This document shows, in pieces, positions 7,566 to 16,696 of a stretch of DNA of 64,000 bases (position 1 is the stretch's first letter; each line of letters starts with the position of its first letter). Position numbers and translations under genes: made by a program. Below the pieces are notes generated by a model. It was not told where the DNA came from. It ran no database searches and saw nothing but the letters and a program-made list of their open reading frames with translations. Source of the DNA: Methylobacterium sp. UNC378MF. GTDB lineage: Bacteria > Pseudomonadota > Alphaproteobacteria > Rhizobiales > Beijerinckiaceae. The DNA lies in assembly GCF_900103195.1 (NCBI RefSeq), contig NZ_FMWU01000032.1, forward strand, positions 1-64,000, in the 5' to 3' direction.

Positions 7566-8816
7566 TCAGCTGGCAGCGCCGCCGAAGGCCCCATGCGGTC
7601 GGTACGGCAGGGCGTCGCCCACGCGGATCGCAGTCACGTCCTCCGCGAGTTCCACCAGCCCGTCGCTCGCCGCGAGGCCCGACAGAGCGCCGCCAGGCGC
7701 CGGAATCGCCTCGGGCAGACCGTCCGAACCGGCACGCAGGCAGACGCGCAGGTACTCGCGCCGTCCGGGACGCTTCTCGCGGGCGAAGCCGCTGCGGACC
7801 GCGATCTCGGCCGCCGTGTCACGTGCGCCCGAGAGATGGAGGATCAGGGGACGGAGCACCGCAAGGGCGATCACGTAGGCGGCGGCCGGATTGCCGGGCA
7901 GGCCGATGAAGGGGGTCCCGGCCACGGTCCCGAGCGCGACCGGCCGGCCCGGCTTGATCGCCAGCCGCCAGAAAGTCAGGTCCCCCGAGGCCTCGACCGC
8001 CGCGCGGACGTGATCCTCCTCGCCGACGGAGACGCCCCCCGATGTCAGGATCAGGTCGTGGGAAGCCGCGGCGGCCGCGATGCGCGCCTGCAGCGGCCCG
8101 GGCTCGTCGCGCAGGATGCCGAGATCGACGGGCACGGCGCCGAGCCGTCGCAGCAGCGCGGCGAGCATCGGCCGGTTGGCGTCGAAAATGCCGGCCGGCG
8201 GCAGGGGCTGGCCTGCCGGCGTCAGCTCGTCGCCGGTGGAGAACAGCGCAACCCTCAGGGGTGTCCGCAGGATCACGGCGGGCAGGCCGCAGGCGGCGGC
8301 GAGCGCGATGTGCTCCGGGCCGAGCCGGGTCCCGGCGCGGATCACCGTGCTGCCATGGGCGATATCCTCACCTGCTCGTCGACGGTTGGAGCCCGGCACC
8401 AAGCCCGCGGGCAGGACGACGCTGCCGCCATCGACGCGCACGTCCTCCTGCATGGCGACCGTGTCGGTTCCCGCCGGCATGGGCGCCCCGGTGAAGATCC
8501 GCACCGCCGCGCCCGGGTCCGGATCGGCGGCCGGATGGCCGGCGGGCACGCGCCCGCCGAGGGTCAGCCGGGTCTTGCCTGCGGCCGCAAGGTCAGCGGC
8601 GCGGAGGGCGTAGCCGTCGACAGCAGCGTTGTCGAAGGGCGGCAGATCGAGCGGCGCGACCACGTCCTCCGCAAGGATGCGGCCATCCGCTTTCCTGAGC
8701 GGGACCGACTCGTGGCCGGACAGGATCGGGAGCCGCGCCTGGATCAGCGCCACCGCATCGGCGACCCGCATGGGGGCGGATGCGGCGTCGAAGCAGTCGG
8801 GGCTCACGCGGCCCAT
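7566..8816 (-). CDS. moeA: Molybdopterin molybdotransferase MoeA
   Basis: A 416-residue enzyme that inserts molybdate into adenylylated molybdopterin, the last step of molybdenum cofactor synthesis. Family motifs occur in order: LPPFDNAAVDGYALR near residue 60, RIFTGAPMPAGTDTV, then LILTSGGVSVGEEDHV in the MoCF-binding domain and GTPFIGLPGNPAAAYV. The length is normal for MoeA. It probably shares a transcript with the downstream ispE and is divergent from the aminotransferase gene. MoaD for the same pathway is at 58977. Confidence 0.92.
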   Translation of the reverse strand: MGRVSPDCFDAASAPMRVADAVALIQARLPILSGHESVPLRKADGRILAEDVVAPLDLPPFDNAAVDGYALRAADLAAAGKTRLTLGGRVPAGHPAADPDPGAAVRIFTGAPMPAGTDTVAMQEDVRVDGGSVVLPAGLVPGSNRRRAGEDIAHGSTVIRAGTRLGPEHIALAAACGLPAVILRTPLRVALFSTGDELTPAGQPLPPAGIFDANRPMLAALLRRLGAVPVDLGILRDEPGPLQARIAAAAASHDLILTSGGVSVGEEDHVRAAVEASGDLTFWRLAIKPGRPVALGTVAGTPFIGLPGNPAAAYVIALAVLRPLILHLSGARDTAAEIAVRSGFAREKRPGRREYLRVCLRAGSDGLPEAIPAPGGALSGLAASDGLVELAEDVTAIRVGDALPYRPHGAFGGAAS

Positions 8817-8959
8817 GGCAATGCTGGCTCAGACGGGGGCGGGCGGGTCGGCACGGGCGGCCTCGCTGGCTGGGACGTGCCGGCTTGCGGCATCGGCGCC
8901 GTGCGATCAAGCCTGGGCCGTGGTCGTGGCGGATCCGATCCTCTACGCTTCTGCGCATT

Positions 8960-10102
8960 ATGGCGTTCACCGAATCCGTCGTCACCGCACTCCCGTGCCA
9001 GCGTCACCTCTTCGAGGTGCCCGCCGACGTCAGCTACCTCGACGCCGCGGCTTGGTCGCCCCTGCCGCGGTCCGTACGGACAGCCGGCGAGGCGGGCATC
9101 CTGGTCAAGAGCCGCCCCTGGGATCATCCGCGCTCGGCGGTTCCGGCCTGGGCCGAGCGGGCGCGCGCGGCGGCCAGCGGGCTGATCGGCGCCAGCGCGG
9201 ACGATATTGCGATCGTCGGTGCGGTCAGTCACGCCATGTCGGTGGCCGCGTACAACCTGAACCCGAGGCCAGGCGGCCGCCTGTTGCGCGTCGCCGACGA
9301 GTTCCCGTCCCTGTGCTTCGCTTTCGACCGGCTTGCCGGCCGGCAGGGACTCGTGGTGGAGGAGGTGCCGCGCCCCCCGGACGGGGACTGGACCGAAGCG
9401 GTCGCGGCCGCGATCACCCGTCCGGGTGCCGCGCCGCTCGCCCTCGCCACCTTGACGCCGCTGCATTGGACCGATGGCAGCCTCATCGACCTCGACCGGC
9501 TCGCACCCCTGGTCCACGCGGAGGGGGCGGCCCTGGTGATCGACGCCACGCAGGCTGTCGGCGCCATTCCGGTGAGCGTCGCCCGGTGGCGCCCCGATTT
9601 CCTGGCCTTCCCCACCTACAAATGGGCCCTTGGTCCCTACGGCCTCGCCTTCCTCTACGCCGCGCCGCACAGGCAGGACGGGACCGCTATCGAGGAGAAT
9701 GTCGGGAACCGGCCGCCGGCCGTCGGTGCGCGCCGCTATGACCGGGGCGAACTCTACGACCCGGTCGCTCTGTTCATGGCCGTGGCCGGACTGGAGCAGA
9801 TCACCGAATGGGGCGTTCCGGCCATCGCAGCCCGGCTGCGGGGGCTGACGGACTACTTGGCGGATGGGGCCGCCGAACTCGTCTTGATGCCAGCGCCGGC
9901 CTCCTTGCGTGCGCCGCACATCCTCGGATTGCGTCCGCCTGCGGGTCTGCCGGTCAACCTCGCCGACCGGCTGCGTCGGGACAACGTCTTCGTGAGCGAG
10001 CGATCCGGCGCGCTACGCATCAGCCCGCATGTTTGGGCGAATGACGATGACCTCGCGCGCTGCATTGCCGCACTGGGCATCGCCCTCCGGGGTGTCACCT
10101 GA
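8960..10102 (+). CDS. Class V aminotransferase-fold PLP enzyme
   Basis: A 380-residue PLP-dependent enzyme of the class V (cysteine desulfurase/kynureninase-like) group. The Schiff-base lysine is probably K221 in FPTYKWALGPYG, preceded by the VIDATQAVGAIPV segment that holds the cofactor aspartate. The ATG at 8960 is preferred because family homology begins there; 60 upstream codons in the same frame are Arg-rich shadow sequence. The substrate cannot be read from sequence. It is the last gene before the polysaccharide locus, but it need not belong to it. Confidence 0.8.
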   Translation: MAFTESVVTALPCQRHLFEVPADVSYLDAAAWSPLPRSVRTAGEAGILVKSRPWDHPRSAVPAWAERARAAASGLIGASADDIAIVGAVSHAMSVAAYNLNPRPGGRLLRVADEFPSLCFAFDRLAGRQGLVVEEVPRPPDGDWTEAVAAAITRPGAAPLALATLTPLHWTDGSLIDLDRLAPLVHAEGAALVIDATQAVGAIPVSVARWRPDFLAFPTYKWALGPYGLAFLYAAPHRQDGTAIEENVGNRPPAVGARRYDRGELYDPVALFMAVAGLEQITEWGVPAIAARLRGLTDYLADGAAELVLMPAPASLRAPHILGLRPPAGLPVNLADRLRRDNVFVSERSGALRISPHVWANDDDLARCIAALGIALRGVT

Positions 10103-10107
10103 GACGG

Positions 10108-10128
10108 TCCGGAAACGAACATTCCGGA
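10108..10128 (+). terminator. Hairpin after the aminotransferase gene
   Basis: TCCGGAA and TTCCGGA form a perfect 7-bp stem around a 7-base loop, six bases after the stop codon. There is no T tract, so termination is uncertain. Confidence 0.35.
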
Positions 10129-10233
10129 ATAGGCATGGGACGGGGGAATGCGGATGTCGCCGCCGCCCGCCGGCTCTAGGTGACGCTGCCAGGGCGACGA
10201 CTGCATCCCCACACGGAGACTACCCACACCCAC

Positions 10234-11571
10234 ATGCCTCATTGGATGCTGCGTCCCGGTGATCGGCTCCGGATCCCCGGTACCGGCCGCATCCGTCTGC
10301 CCGGACCGATGCGCGCCGTCCTTTCCGGGCGGTTCGCCGTGATCCTCTCGGGCGAGCTGATCCAGAGCCTGTTCCACTTCCTCCTCAACATCCTGCTGGT
10401 GCGCGAACTCGGCGCACACGATTACGGGTTGTTCGCCATCGTCTTCGCGGTTGGGGCGGTCGGCATCACCTACATTCGGGCCCTGGTCGCGGTCCCGGCG
10501 ACGATCCATGTCGCCCGGAGCCTGGGTCGGCCTGCCGCGCTCGGCTACGATGTGATGTTCGGCTCGGGGGCGGTGCTCGTCTCGGGCATGATGGCGACCG
10601 TCGTCGGCTCGGTGCTCATCCCGGTTATCGGCCTCGGCGCGCTCGCGGCCGGCGCCTTCGTGGGCCTCTACGCCTTCCGCAGCTACCTGCGGATCGTGCT
10701 CCTCGCCCGCGGCCGGCCGCGGATCGCCGGCCTCAGCGATCTGGCCTACGCGGCCTGCGGGGGCGCCCTGGTCGCCTGTTGGTTGAACGGGCAGGGCACA
10801 GCCCTCCTCGATCGGGCCTTCATGGCGATTGCGCTCGCGCACGCGGTCGCGATCACCGTAGCCTACGGGGCGCTCCGCGAGCGGATTCGCTTCTCCCTCC
10901 ATCCGCGTGCGCGGGCCCGCTACCGGGCTATCTGGCGGACGCTGGCTTGGTCGCTGGCGGGTGTCACCAGCCTGACCGTGCAAGGGCAGGGACTGACGCT
11001 GCTGCTGGCTCTCCTGGCCGGGCCGGCCGCCTATGCTCCGATCGCCGCCACGATCGTGCTCTACGCGCCGCTGCGCATCCCCGCGAGCGCGCTGCTGAAC
11101 ATGATCCTGCCGGAGATCAGCCGCCAGATCGCGGCCGGTCAGATCGACGCCGCACGCCGGCTCGTCATCCGCAACGGCATCCTGCTCGGCAGCGCCTGTC
11201 TCGCCTATGGCGCGCTGATGGCGGCCGCCTTGCCGCTGATCGAGGACATCCTGTTCAAGGGCCGGTTCGCCGAGCAGCCGATGGGCTGGATCGGGCTCGG
11301 CGTGTGGGCCGTGGTGACCGTGTCGCTCCTCTACGCAATCCCGCGGGCCTATCTGGAGGCCTCGGCGGCGTTCCGGACGATCACGGCGGGCGCGGTGGCG
11401 AGCGCCGTCCTCGGCATGGCCGTGATGGTTCCGGCCCTGCTGCTGCTGACCCCCGCCACAGCGCTCCTCGGCCTGCTGGCCTCCGAGGTGGCGACGCTGG
11501 TCTGGTCGGTCTCGGCCTTTCGGACATTGGCGCGGCATCCGAGACCGGCCGGGCCCGACGGCGTCCTGTAA
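10234..11571 (+). CDS. Oligosaccharide flippase (Wzx-like) membrane protein
   Basis: A polytopic inner-membrane protein of 445 residues with about 12 hydrophobic segments, of the MATE/Wzx polysaccharide flippase type. The region from FAVILSGELIQSLFHFLLNI through VRELGAHDYGLFAIVFA is characteristic of the first helices of such flippases. It would move lipid-linked repeat units across the inner membrane. Start sites at 10180, 10234 and 10309 are all possible; 10309, just before the first helix, would also give a complete transporter. It opens the first polysaccharide locus and is convergent with the FemAB-like gene, with 18 bases between the stops. Confidence 0.75.
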   Translation: MPHWMLRPGDRLRIPGTGRIRLPGPMRAVLSGRFAVILSGELIQSLFHFLLNILLVRELGAHDYGLFAIVFAVGAVGITYIRALVAVPATIHVARSLGRPAALGYDVMFGSGAVLVSGMMATVVGSVLIPVIGLGALAAGAFVGLYAFRSYLRIVLLARGRPRIAGLSDLAYAACGGALVACWLNGQGTALLDRAFMAIALAHAVAITVAYGALRERIRFSLHPRARARYRAIWRTLAWSLAGVTSLTVQGQGLTLLLALLAGPAAYAPIAATIVLYAPLRIPASALLNMILPEISRQIAAGQIDAARRLVIRNGILLGSACLAYGALMAAALPLIEDILFKGRFAEQPMGWIGLGVWAVVTVSLLYAIPRAYLEASAAFRTITAGAVASAVLGMAVMVPALLLLTPATALLGLLASEVATLVWSVSAFRTLARHPRPAGPDGVL

Positions 11572-11589
11572 CGGATCCGGCTTCCGCGC

Positions 11590-12588
11590 TCAGCGGAGCG
11601 AGAGCAGGACCGGCGCCAGCTTCCGCAGAGCGGGCGACATGCCGTAGACCCAGAGCGGGTTGTGCTGGACGACGTTGGTGCAGAGTCCGCGCTTGAAGTC
11701 GAAGACGGGTCTGTTCGCGGCCGGATCGATGCCGCCGAAATCGAAGACCCGGCAGCCCTCGGCCTTCGCACGCTCCACGAAGCGCCAGACCGCGAGGGTC
11801 GCTGCGCTCGTCGCGCGCGCCCGCTCGTTCGAGGCGGTATAGAAATCCGTGCAGCGGGTCTCCGACAGGTGCGCGATCCGCACGAGGATGCGCTCCCCCT
11901 TCTCCCGGACGTCGAGGAAGAGCAGGTGCTCATCCTCGGCCGCGATATCCCGGTAGGCCTGCGGCTGCAGCGTCGTGGCGAAACCCTTGCGCTGGCGCAG
12001 GGCTGCGAACATCGCGGTGAAATCGTCGAAGGCCGACAGGCGCTCGGCTCTGTCTTCCAGGAAATGCGTCGTCACATCGGTGTTGCGCTCGGCCTTGCGC
12101 AGGGCCTTGCGCCAGCGCGGCTCCATACCGGCCTGGATCGCATCGAGATCCTGACGCAGGTCGAGTTCGAGGGTGTGGTCGCGTGCGCCGATCACCGGGG
12201 TGAAGCCGTGTATCAGCAGCGCGAGCGTCGCGTCCTGGCTCTCAAACTGCTCGTAGTCGATGGCGAGGATGTCGAGCCGACCGAGCGCGAGATGGTCGAT
12301 GAAGGCGGCGAACACCGCCTCCGCGCGGTGCGCGCCTGCCTCTGTCAGCAGCGGTCCGCCCTGGACGTGGATGAAGCGCACAGGACCCTTGCGGCGTGTC
12401 TGCCACTGGATGAAGGCGAGGTCTGCACCGTCGCCGCTCACGAAAGCGCGCCGCACTTCCAGGCCGCGCCGCGCCTTGTAGGCGCCCCAGGCGCTGCCGC
12501 AATAAATGTTGGCACCCGGGCAAGCCCAGATCCGTCGATCCCAGTCCCGGGCATCCGCAGTCTCCTGAACTGCGAGTTTGGCCGCCAT
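11590..12588 (-). CDS. FemAB-like / GNAT-fold acyltransferase
   Basis: A 332-residue protein resembling the FemAB/BioF2-like acetyltransferase superfamily that is often encoded with exopolysaccharide genes. Recognisable parts are RFIHVQGGPLL, a central WRKALRKAERN basic motif and the late segment CTDFYTASNERARATSAA then GCRVFDFGGIDP, typical of GNAT-like acyl-CoA folds. It probably transfers an acyl or aminoacyl group to a sugar or lipid in polysaccharide assembly. The ATG at 12588 is chosen because upstream codons look non-coding. A 305-base gap separates it from the glycosyltransferase upstream. Confidence 0.65.
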   Translation of the reverse strand: MAAKLAVQETADARDWDRRIWACPGANIYCGSAWGAYKARRGLEVRRAFVSGDGADLAFIQWQTRRKGPVRFIHVQGGPLLTEAGAHRAEAVFAAFIDHLALGRLDILAIDYEQFESQDATLALLIHGFTPVIGARDHTLELDLRQDLDAIQAGMEPRWRKALRKAERNTDVTTHFLEDRAERLSAFDDFTAMFAALRQRKGFATTLQPQAYRDIAAEDEHLLFLDVREKGERILVRIAHLSETRCTDFYTASNERARATSAATLAVWRFVERAKAEGCRVFDFGGIDPAANRPVFDFKRGLCTNVVQHNPLWVYGMSPALRKLAPVLLSLR

Positions 12589-12893
12589 GTCGCTCCTCGT
12601 CCTGCCCGGGCCGGTTATCCGCGCTGCCTGCCTCATCGATCAGCCACCGCCGCAATGCATCCTCGCGCCGACGCTCATCCACAGGGTGACTGTCGCGGTG
12701 CGGAATGGGGTCTCCGTCCCCTGTCGTGGACTGAGCGGGAAGTGGGACGGCCGCGGCGCAGGGTCACGGACGACACAGGTCGAAGGCTGGCCTCGGTCGG
12801 GAGGGATCGCAGCAGCCGCGGCGGCGTCATCTCGTTCTTGAGTCAGGCTCCGCCACTGGATCGGATCCGACGCATAACCGGCGCAGCGTGCTC
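12589..12893. other. Intergenic region inside polysaccharide locus
   Basis: This stretch between two minus-strand genes must carry the promoter of the FemAB-like gene. I find no gene, repeat, clear hairpin or RNA motif in it. Confidence 0.4.
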
Positions 12894-14159
12894 CTACGTG
12901 CCTGGGCGAGCCGAAGCCTTTGCGATGCGCGACGGATCCGTCCCCTGCGGAGGGTGCAGCGTCGTTCGCACCATGGCGACGATGCCCTCGGCCGCCGAGG
13001 CTTCGGAGAACAGGCTCTCGTAGCGCGCCCGTGCAGCCCGGCCGAAATCGCGCCAGTGCGCCGGATGGACGACCAGCTCCGCGAGCAAAGCGGCGATCGG
13101 CTCCGGCCCGCCCGGCGGAACGATCCAGCCGGTCTTCCCGGCCTCCACCACCTCGGGGAGGCCACCGACCGCCGTGACGAGCGGTGGCACGCCGTAGGAC
13201 ATCGCCTCGATCGCCACGCGCCCGAGAGACTCGGGCCGTTGCGACGGCATCGTCACCACGTCGGCCCAGCGATAGAGCGCCGCGGGATCGGCCACGAACG
13301 GCTCGAGCGTGACCTGAGCGGTGAGGCCGGCTTCAGAGATCCGGTTCAGCAGTGCCCGCTCGCGGGCTTCGTCCTCGAAGGCGCTGCCGACGATGCGCAG
13401 CGCGATTTGCCGGCGCACGGTCTCCGGCAACGAGGCCAGCGCCTCCACCAGAACGTCCTGTCCCTTGATCCGGCTGATCCGGCCAAGCATCAGCACCCGG
13501 AGCGGGCGGGAGCCGTCATACGCGCTATGGTTCGGCTCAGCCGGTCCCGCGATGCCGTTATAGACGACCCGGGCAATCGTCCCGGGAGGCATCGCGTAGG
13601 CCCGTTCGGTCGCGCGCGAGTTGAACACCACATTGGCACCGCTCCAACGGATGAGCCCGCGCAGAACCTTCAGCACAGCGCCTTCCGGGATCTCGTGGAC
13701 GTGCACGATGCTCCGGCCGGGTGCCAGCCGGGCGGCCAGCAGATAATCCGCCACCACGGTGGTGTTGATGTAGACGAGGTCGCTCGCGCGGAGGCGACGC
13801 AGCGCCCGAACAACCGCGATGGGCAGAGCGATCAGTCCGAGGGTGGCGAGGCGCGCCAGGTTCTTGCGCCGCAAAATCCAGAGCGGCGCGATCACGATAG
13901 TGCTGGCATACGGTTCAAGCGCGGCCACGATCGGGCCGCTCCGCGGCAGCACCACGTCGATCTGTGCTGCTGGATGAGCGGCCCGGATGGTACGGACGGT
14001 CTCGATGAAGCAGCGATCCGAGCCGTAGAGCTCAAATCCCTGGTGGACACAGGTGATCCTCAACCGCGGCGGAACGTCGCCGCCGGAGGCCGGCGCAACT
14101 GCGCAAGAATGGTCGCTGCCGTTAGCGGGAACTGCTCGAACTCTTGAAATATCAACCAT
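12894..14159 (-). CDS. GT4-family glycosyltransferase
   Basis: A 421-residue GT-B fold glycosyltransferase. The N-terminal half carries the acceptor-side motif HQGFELYGSDRCFIE; the C-terminal half (from PLRVLMLGRISRIKGQDVLV, about residue 230) is the nucleotide-sugar domain with the EX7E motif RPESLGRVAIEAMSYG, typical of GT4 (retaining). It likely adds a sugar to the lipid-linked repeat unit in the cytoplasm. It is divergent from the DUF1972 glycosyltransferase gene across a short, unusually AT-rich gap. Confidence 0.85.
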   Translation of the reverse strand: MVDISRVRAVPANGSDHSCAVAPASGGDVPPRLRITCVHQGFELYGSDRCFIETVRTIRAAHPAAQIDVVLPRSGPIVAALEPYASTIVIAPLWILRRKNLARLATLGLIALPIAVVRALRRLRASDLVYINTTVVADYLLAARLAPGRSIVHVHEIPEGAVLKVLRGLIRWSGANVVFNSRATERAYAMPPGTIARVVYNGIAGPAEPNHSAYDGSRPLRVLMLGRISRIKGQDVLVEALASLPETVRRQIALRIVGSAFEDEARERALLNRISEAGLTAQVTLEPFVADPAALYRWADVVTMPSQRPESLGRVAIEAMSYGVPPLVTAVGGLPEVVEAGKTGWIVPPGGPEPIAALLAELVVHPAHWRDFGRAARARYESLFSEASAAEGIVAMVRTTLHPPQGTDPSRIAKASARPGT

Positions 14160-14265
14160 GCGGTGATTTCAGTACTATATGAACAACCTTGAGTTTACAT
14201 TCTTGGTGACTTTAACCGTATGCTTGGGGTTTGCAATAGGCGCCCTAAATTGGGAAGGAAGGCCG

Positions 14266-15444
14266 ATGCCTGACCGCCGACCAAAACTGCTAATTCTTGG
14301 CACGCGTGGAGTCCCGGCGGCCCACGGTGGATTCGAGACTTTTGCTGAACGTCTCGCGCTCTACTTGGCCGGACGTGGCTGGCAGGTCGGCGTGTACTGT
14401 CAGCGGGATGTCGAGATGGTGCGGGAGCGTATTTCGACGCGCTGGTGGAACGGCATCGAACTGATCAGCGTGGAGATTGGCCTCAGCGGCCCTGCCGCAA
14501 CGCTCGCCTTCGACGCCCTCTGCGCGCACGACGCGGCGGCCCGCGGCGGCGTCTGCCTCGTGCTCGGCTATAACGGCGCCGTGTTCCTGCCCTACCTGCG
14601 GGCGCGGGGCGGCCGGATCGTCACCAACATGGACGGGATCGAGTGGCGCCGCCCGAAATGGTCGCTGGCCGTCCGCGCCTTCTTCTACGTCAGCGAGTGG
14701 ATCGCCGCGTGGTCCTCGCAGCGGCTGGTGGCCGACCACCCCGTCATCGCCGACCATCTCGCCCTGCGGCGGCCGCGCGGCGCCATCGCGACGATCCCAT
14801 ATGGGGGCGATCCACCCCCGGCCGACCTTGGACCGCCGCCCCTCGGCCTCGAGCCCGACCGCTACCTCGTCTCGATTGCCCGCATCGAGCCGGACAACAA
14901 CATCCTGACGCTCGTCGAGGCATTCTCGCGCCGCCCCCGGGGGATGCGGCTGGTGGTGCTCGGAACGTTGAAGGTCGGCAATCCGTATCATCGCGCCGTG
15001 GAGGATGCCGCCTCGCCTGAGGTGCTCTTCCCCGGCGCCATCTATGAGCCCGAGCAGGTCCAGGCCCTTCGGGTTCATGCGCGCGCCTACCTTCATGGGC
15101 ACACCGTCGGCGGCACCAACCCGTCGCTGGTAGAGGCGCTGTGGGCGGGCAACGCCGTGGTCGCTCACGACAATCCTTTCAACCGAGGCACGGCCGGCGA
15201 CGGTCAGTTCTACTTCTCGGACGTGGGCAGCTGCGCCACTGCGATTGAGCGCGTGCTCACCGATAAGGCCGCGGTCGCGACAGCCCGTCAGGCGGCGCGG
15301 CTTCGCGCCGACCAGTTCCGCTGGGACGACGTGCTGGCCTCCTACGAGAACGCCCTGCGCCGGGTCGGCGGCTACCCGCCGGCACCGCAAGCCCCGACGG
15401 CTGGAGCCGCGCCCGTCGGCGCCGCGGCCGGTTCCGAATGGTAG
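14266..15444 (+). CDS. DUF1972-type glycosyltransferase (rhamnosyltransferase-like)
   Basis: A 392-residue glycosyltransferase whose N-terminus, ILGTRGVPAAHGGFETFAER, is the DUF1972 signature of proteins annotated as rhamnosyltransferases or capsule transferases. The C-terminal GT domain has GGTNPSLVEALWAGNAVVAH as donor-site motif. The frame is open from 14179 and the extra 29 residues are hydrophobic, but the ATG at 14266 has a GGAAGGAAGG ribosome site and starts right where family homology begins. The stop overlaps the start of the GH5 gene by 7 bases, so the two are coupled. Confidence 0.82.
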   Translation: MPDRRPKLLILGTRGVPAAHGGFETFAERLALYLAGRGWQVGVYCQRDVEMVRERISTRWWNGIELISVEIGLSGPAATLAFDALCAHDAAARGGVCLVLGYNGAVFLPYLRARGGRIVTNMDGIEWRRPKWSLAVRAFFYVSEWIAAWSSQRLVADHPVIADHLALRRPRGAIATIPYGGDPPPADLGPPPLGLEPDRYLVSIARIEPDNNILTLVEAFSRRPRGMRLVVLGTLKVGNPYHRAVEDAASPEVLFPGAIYEPEQVQALRVHARAYLHGHTVGGTNPSLVEALWAGNAVVAHDNPFNRGTAGDGQFYFSDVGSCATAIERVLTDKAAVATARQAARLRADQFRWDDVLASYENALRRVGGYPPAPQAPTAGAAPVGAAAGSEW

Positions 15445-16685
15445 ATCCCGACCGGCGGTCGCTACTCGCCGGCGCCCTCGCGGTGGCGGGTGCGGGGGGG
15501 CGCCCCGTCCAAGGTGCGCCCGCGCCGATGGCGCTGCGCCGGGGCATCGCGCTCTGGCCGTGGTTCTCGCTGACGACCGAGTACCCGCCGCCACGGACGG
15601 ACTACGCCTGGCCGCCATTCCAGGCCGGCCGGCCGATACCGACGCCCCAGGACCTGGGCCGTCTCGCCGAACTCGGATTCGATTTCGTCCGGCTGCCCCT
15701 CGATCCCGGACCATTCGTGGCATTCACCGGTGCCCGGCGCGCCGAACTCCTCAGCGCGCTGTCGGCGGCCATCGATGCGGCCCTGGCAGCCGGGCTGCGC
15801 GTCGTTGTCAATGTCCAGGCGAATGCCGCGACCCACCATTACACGCCGGAGGCGTTCTACGGTTCGGACCAGGCGCCGCTGTTCGCCGCCTATCGCGACC
15901 TCGTCGGCGACCTCGCGCGCCTGTGCGCCCGCAAGGGGCCGGACCGGGTGGCACTGGAGCCGGTGAACGAGCCGCCGCAGGCCTGCGGTGCGCTCGCCTG
16001 GAATCAGGTACAGGACCGGCTCCTGATCGCAGCCCGGGCTGCCGCGCCGGCGCTCACCCTGGTGGCGACGGGATCCTGCGGCAGCCTCGTCGCCGGCCTG
16101 ACCGCCATCGATCCGGCCAAGCTCGCGCGGTTCGCGCCGCTGCTCTACACGTTCCATTTCTACGAGCCGTACCTGTTCTCCCACCAGGGGGCGACCTGGC
16201 TCACCGAGGAGCCGTTCTACCGCTGGCTCACGGCGGTGCCCTGGCCCGGCACGCGCGGTACGCTCGGCGAGACGCTCGCGACGGTGCAGGCGCGCATGGA
16301 CGCCGACCGCACGGTGTCGCAGGTCGAGAAGGCGCGGGACCGCGCGGTGATCGAGGCAAAGCTGCGCGAGTATTTCGGGGCCGTGCCCGGCCCCGCCTAC
16401 ATCGCCGACGCGATGGCGCCGGTGGCCACCTGGGCGGAACTCTACGGGATCGCGCCCGGGTTGATCCTGATGGGCGAGTTCGGAGCCCTGCGCACCGATG
16501 CCCGCTTCACGGCCGCCCGGGCCGCGGACCGGGCGGCCTACATCCGCGACGTCCGGATGGTGGCCGAGACGAACCGCTTCGCCTGGTCGTTCTGGAACCT
16601 GTTCGACGGCCTCGGCCTCATGGACGAGGCCCACGTCGCCGATCCCGCCCTCGTCGCCGCTCTCGGCCTCCGGACCCGGGCCTGA
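15438..16685 (+). CDS. GH5-family glycoside hydrolase (cellulase-like), exported
   Basis: A 415-residue glycosidase. A short DRRSLLAGALAVAGAGG leader resembles a Tat-type signal, but with only a minimal twin-arginine motif. The fold is a TIM barrel of GH5: the acid/base is probably E178 in ALEPVNEPPQACG, and the nucleophile E347 in LILMGEFGALRTDA; HFYEPYLFSHQGATW also fits the family. It probably cleaves or trims the polysaccharide made by this locus, as seen with glycanases in other synthase/Wzy systems. It overlaps the preceding transferase gene and is convergent with the polymerase-like gene. Confidence 0.78.
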   Translation: MVDPDRRSLLAGALAVAGAGGRPVQGAPAPMALRRGIALWPWFSLTTEYPPPRTDYAWPPFQAGRPIPTPQDLGRLAELGFDFVRLPLDPGPFVAFTGARRAELLSALSAAIDAALAAGLRVVVNVQANAATHHYTPEAFYGSDQAPLFAAYRDLVGDLARLCARKGPDRVALEPVNEPPQACGALAWNQVQDRLLIAARAAAPALTLVATGSCGSLVAGLTAIDPAKLARFAPLLYTFHFYEPYLFSHQGATWLTEEPFYRWLTAVPWPGTRGTLGETLATVQARMDADRTVSQVEKARDRAVIEAKLREYFGAVPGPAYIADAMAPVATWAELYGIAPGLILMGEFGALRTDARFTAARAADRAAYIRDVRMVAETNRFAWSFWNLFDGLGLMDEAHVADPALVAALGLRTRA

Positions 16686-16696
16686 AACGCGCTCGA

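Noticed and set aside
10309..10309. Alternative flippase start at 10309
   Set aside because: Plausible, but without a ribosome site comparison I kept 10234; both leave the transporter complete.
14179..14265. Hydrophobic N-terminal extension of the DUF1972 protein
   Set aside because: The ATG at 14266 has a strong ribosome site and family homology starts there; the extension is probably AT-rich promoter DNA read by chance.
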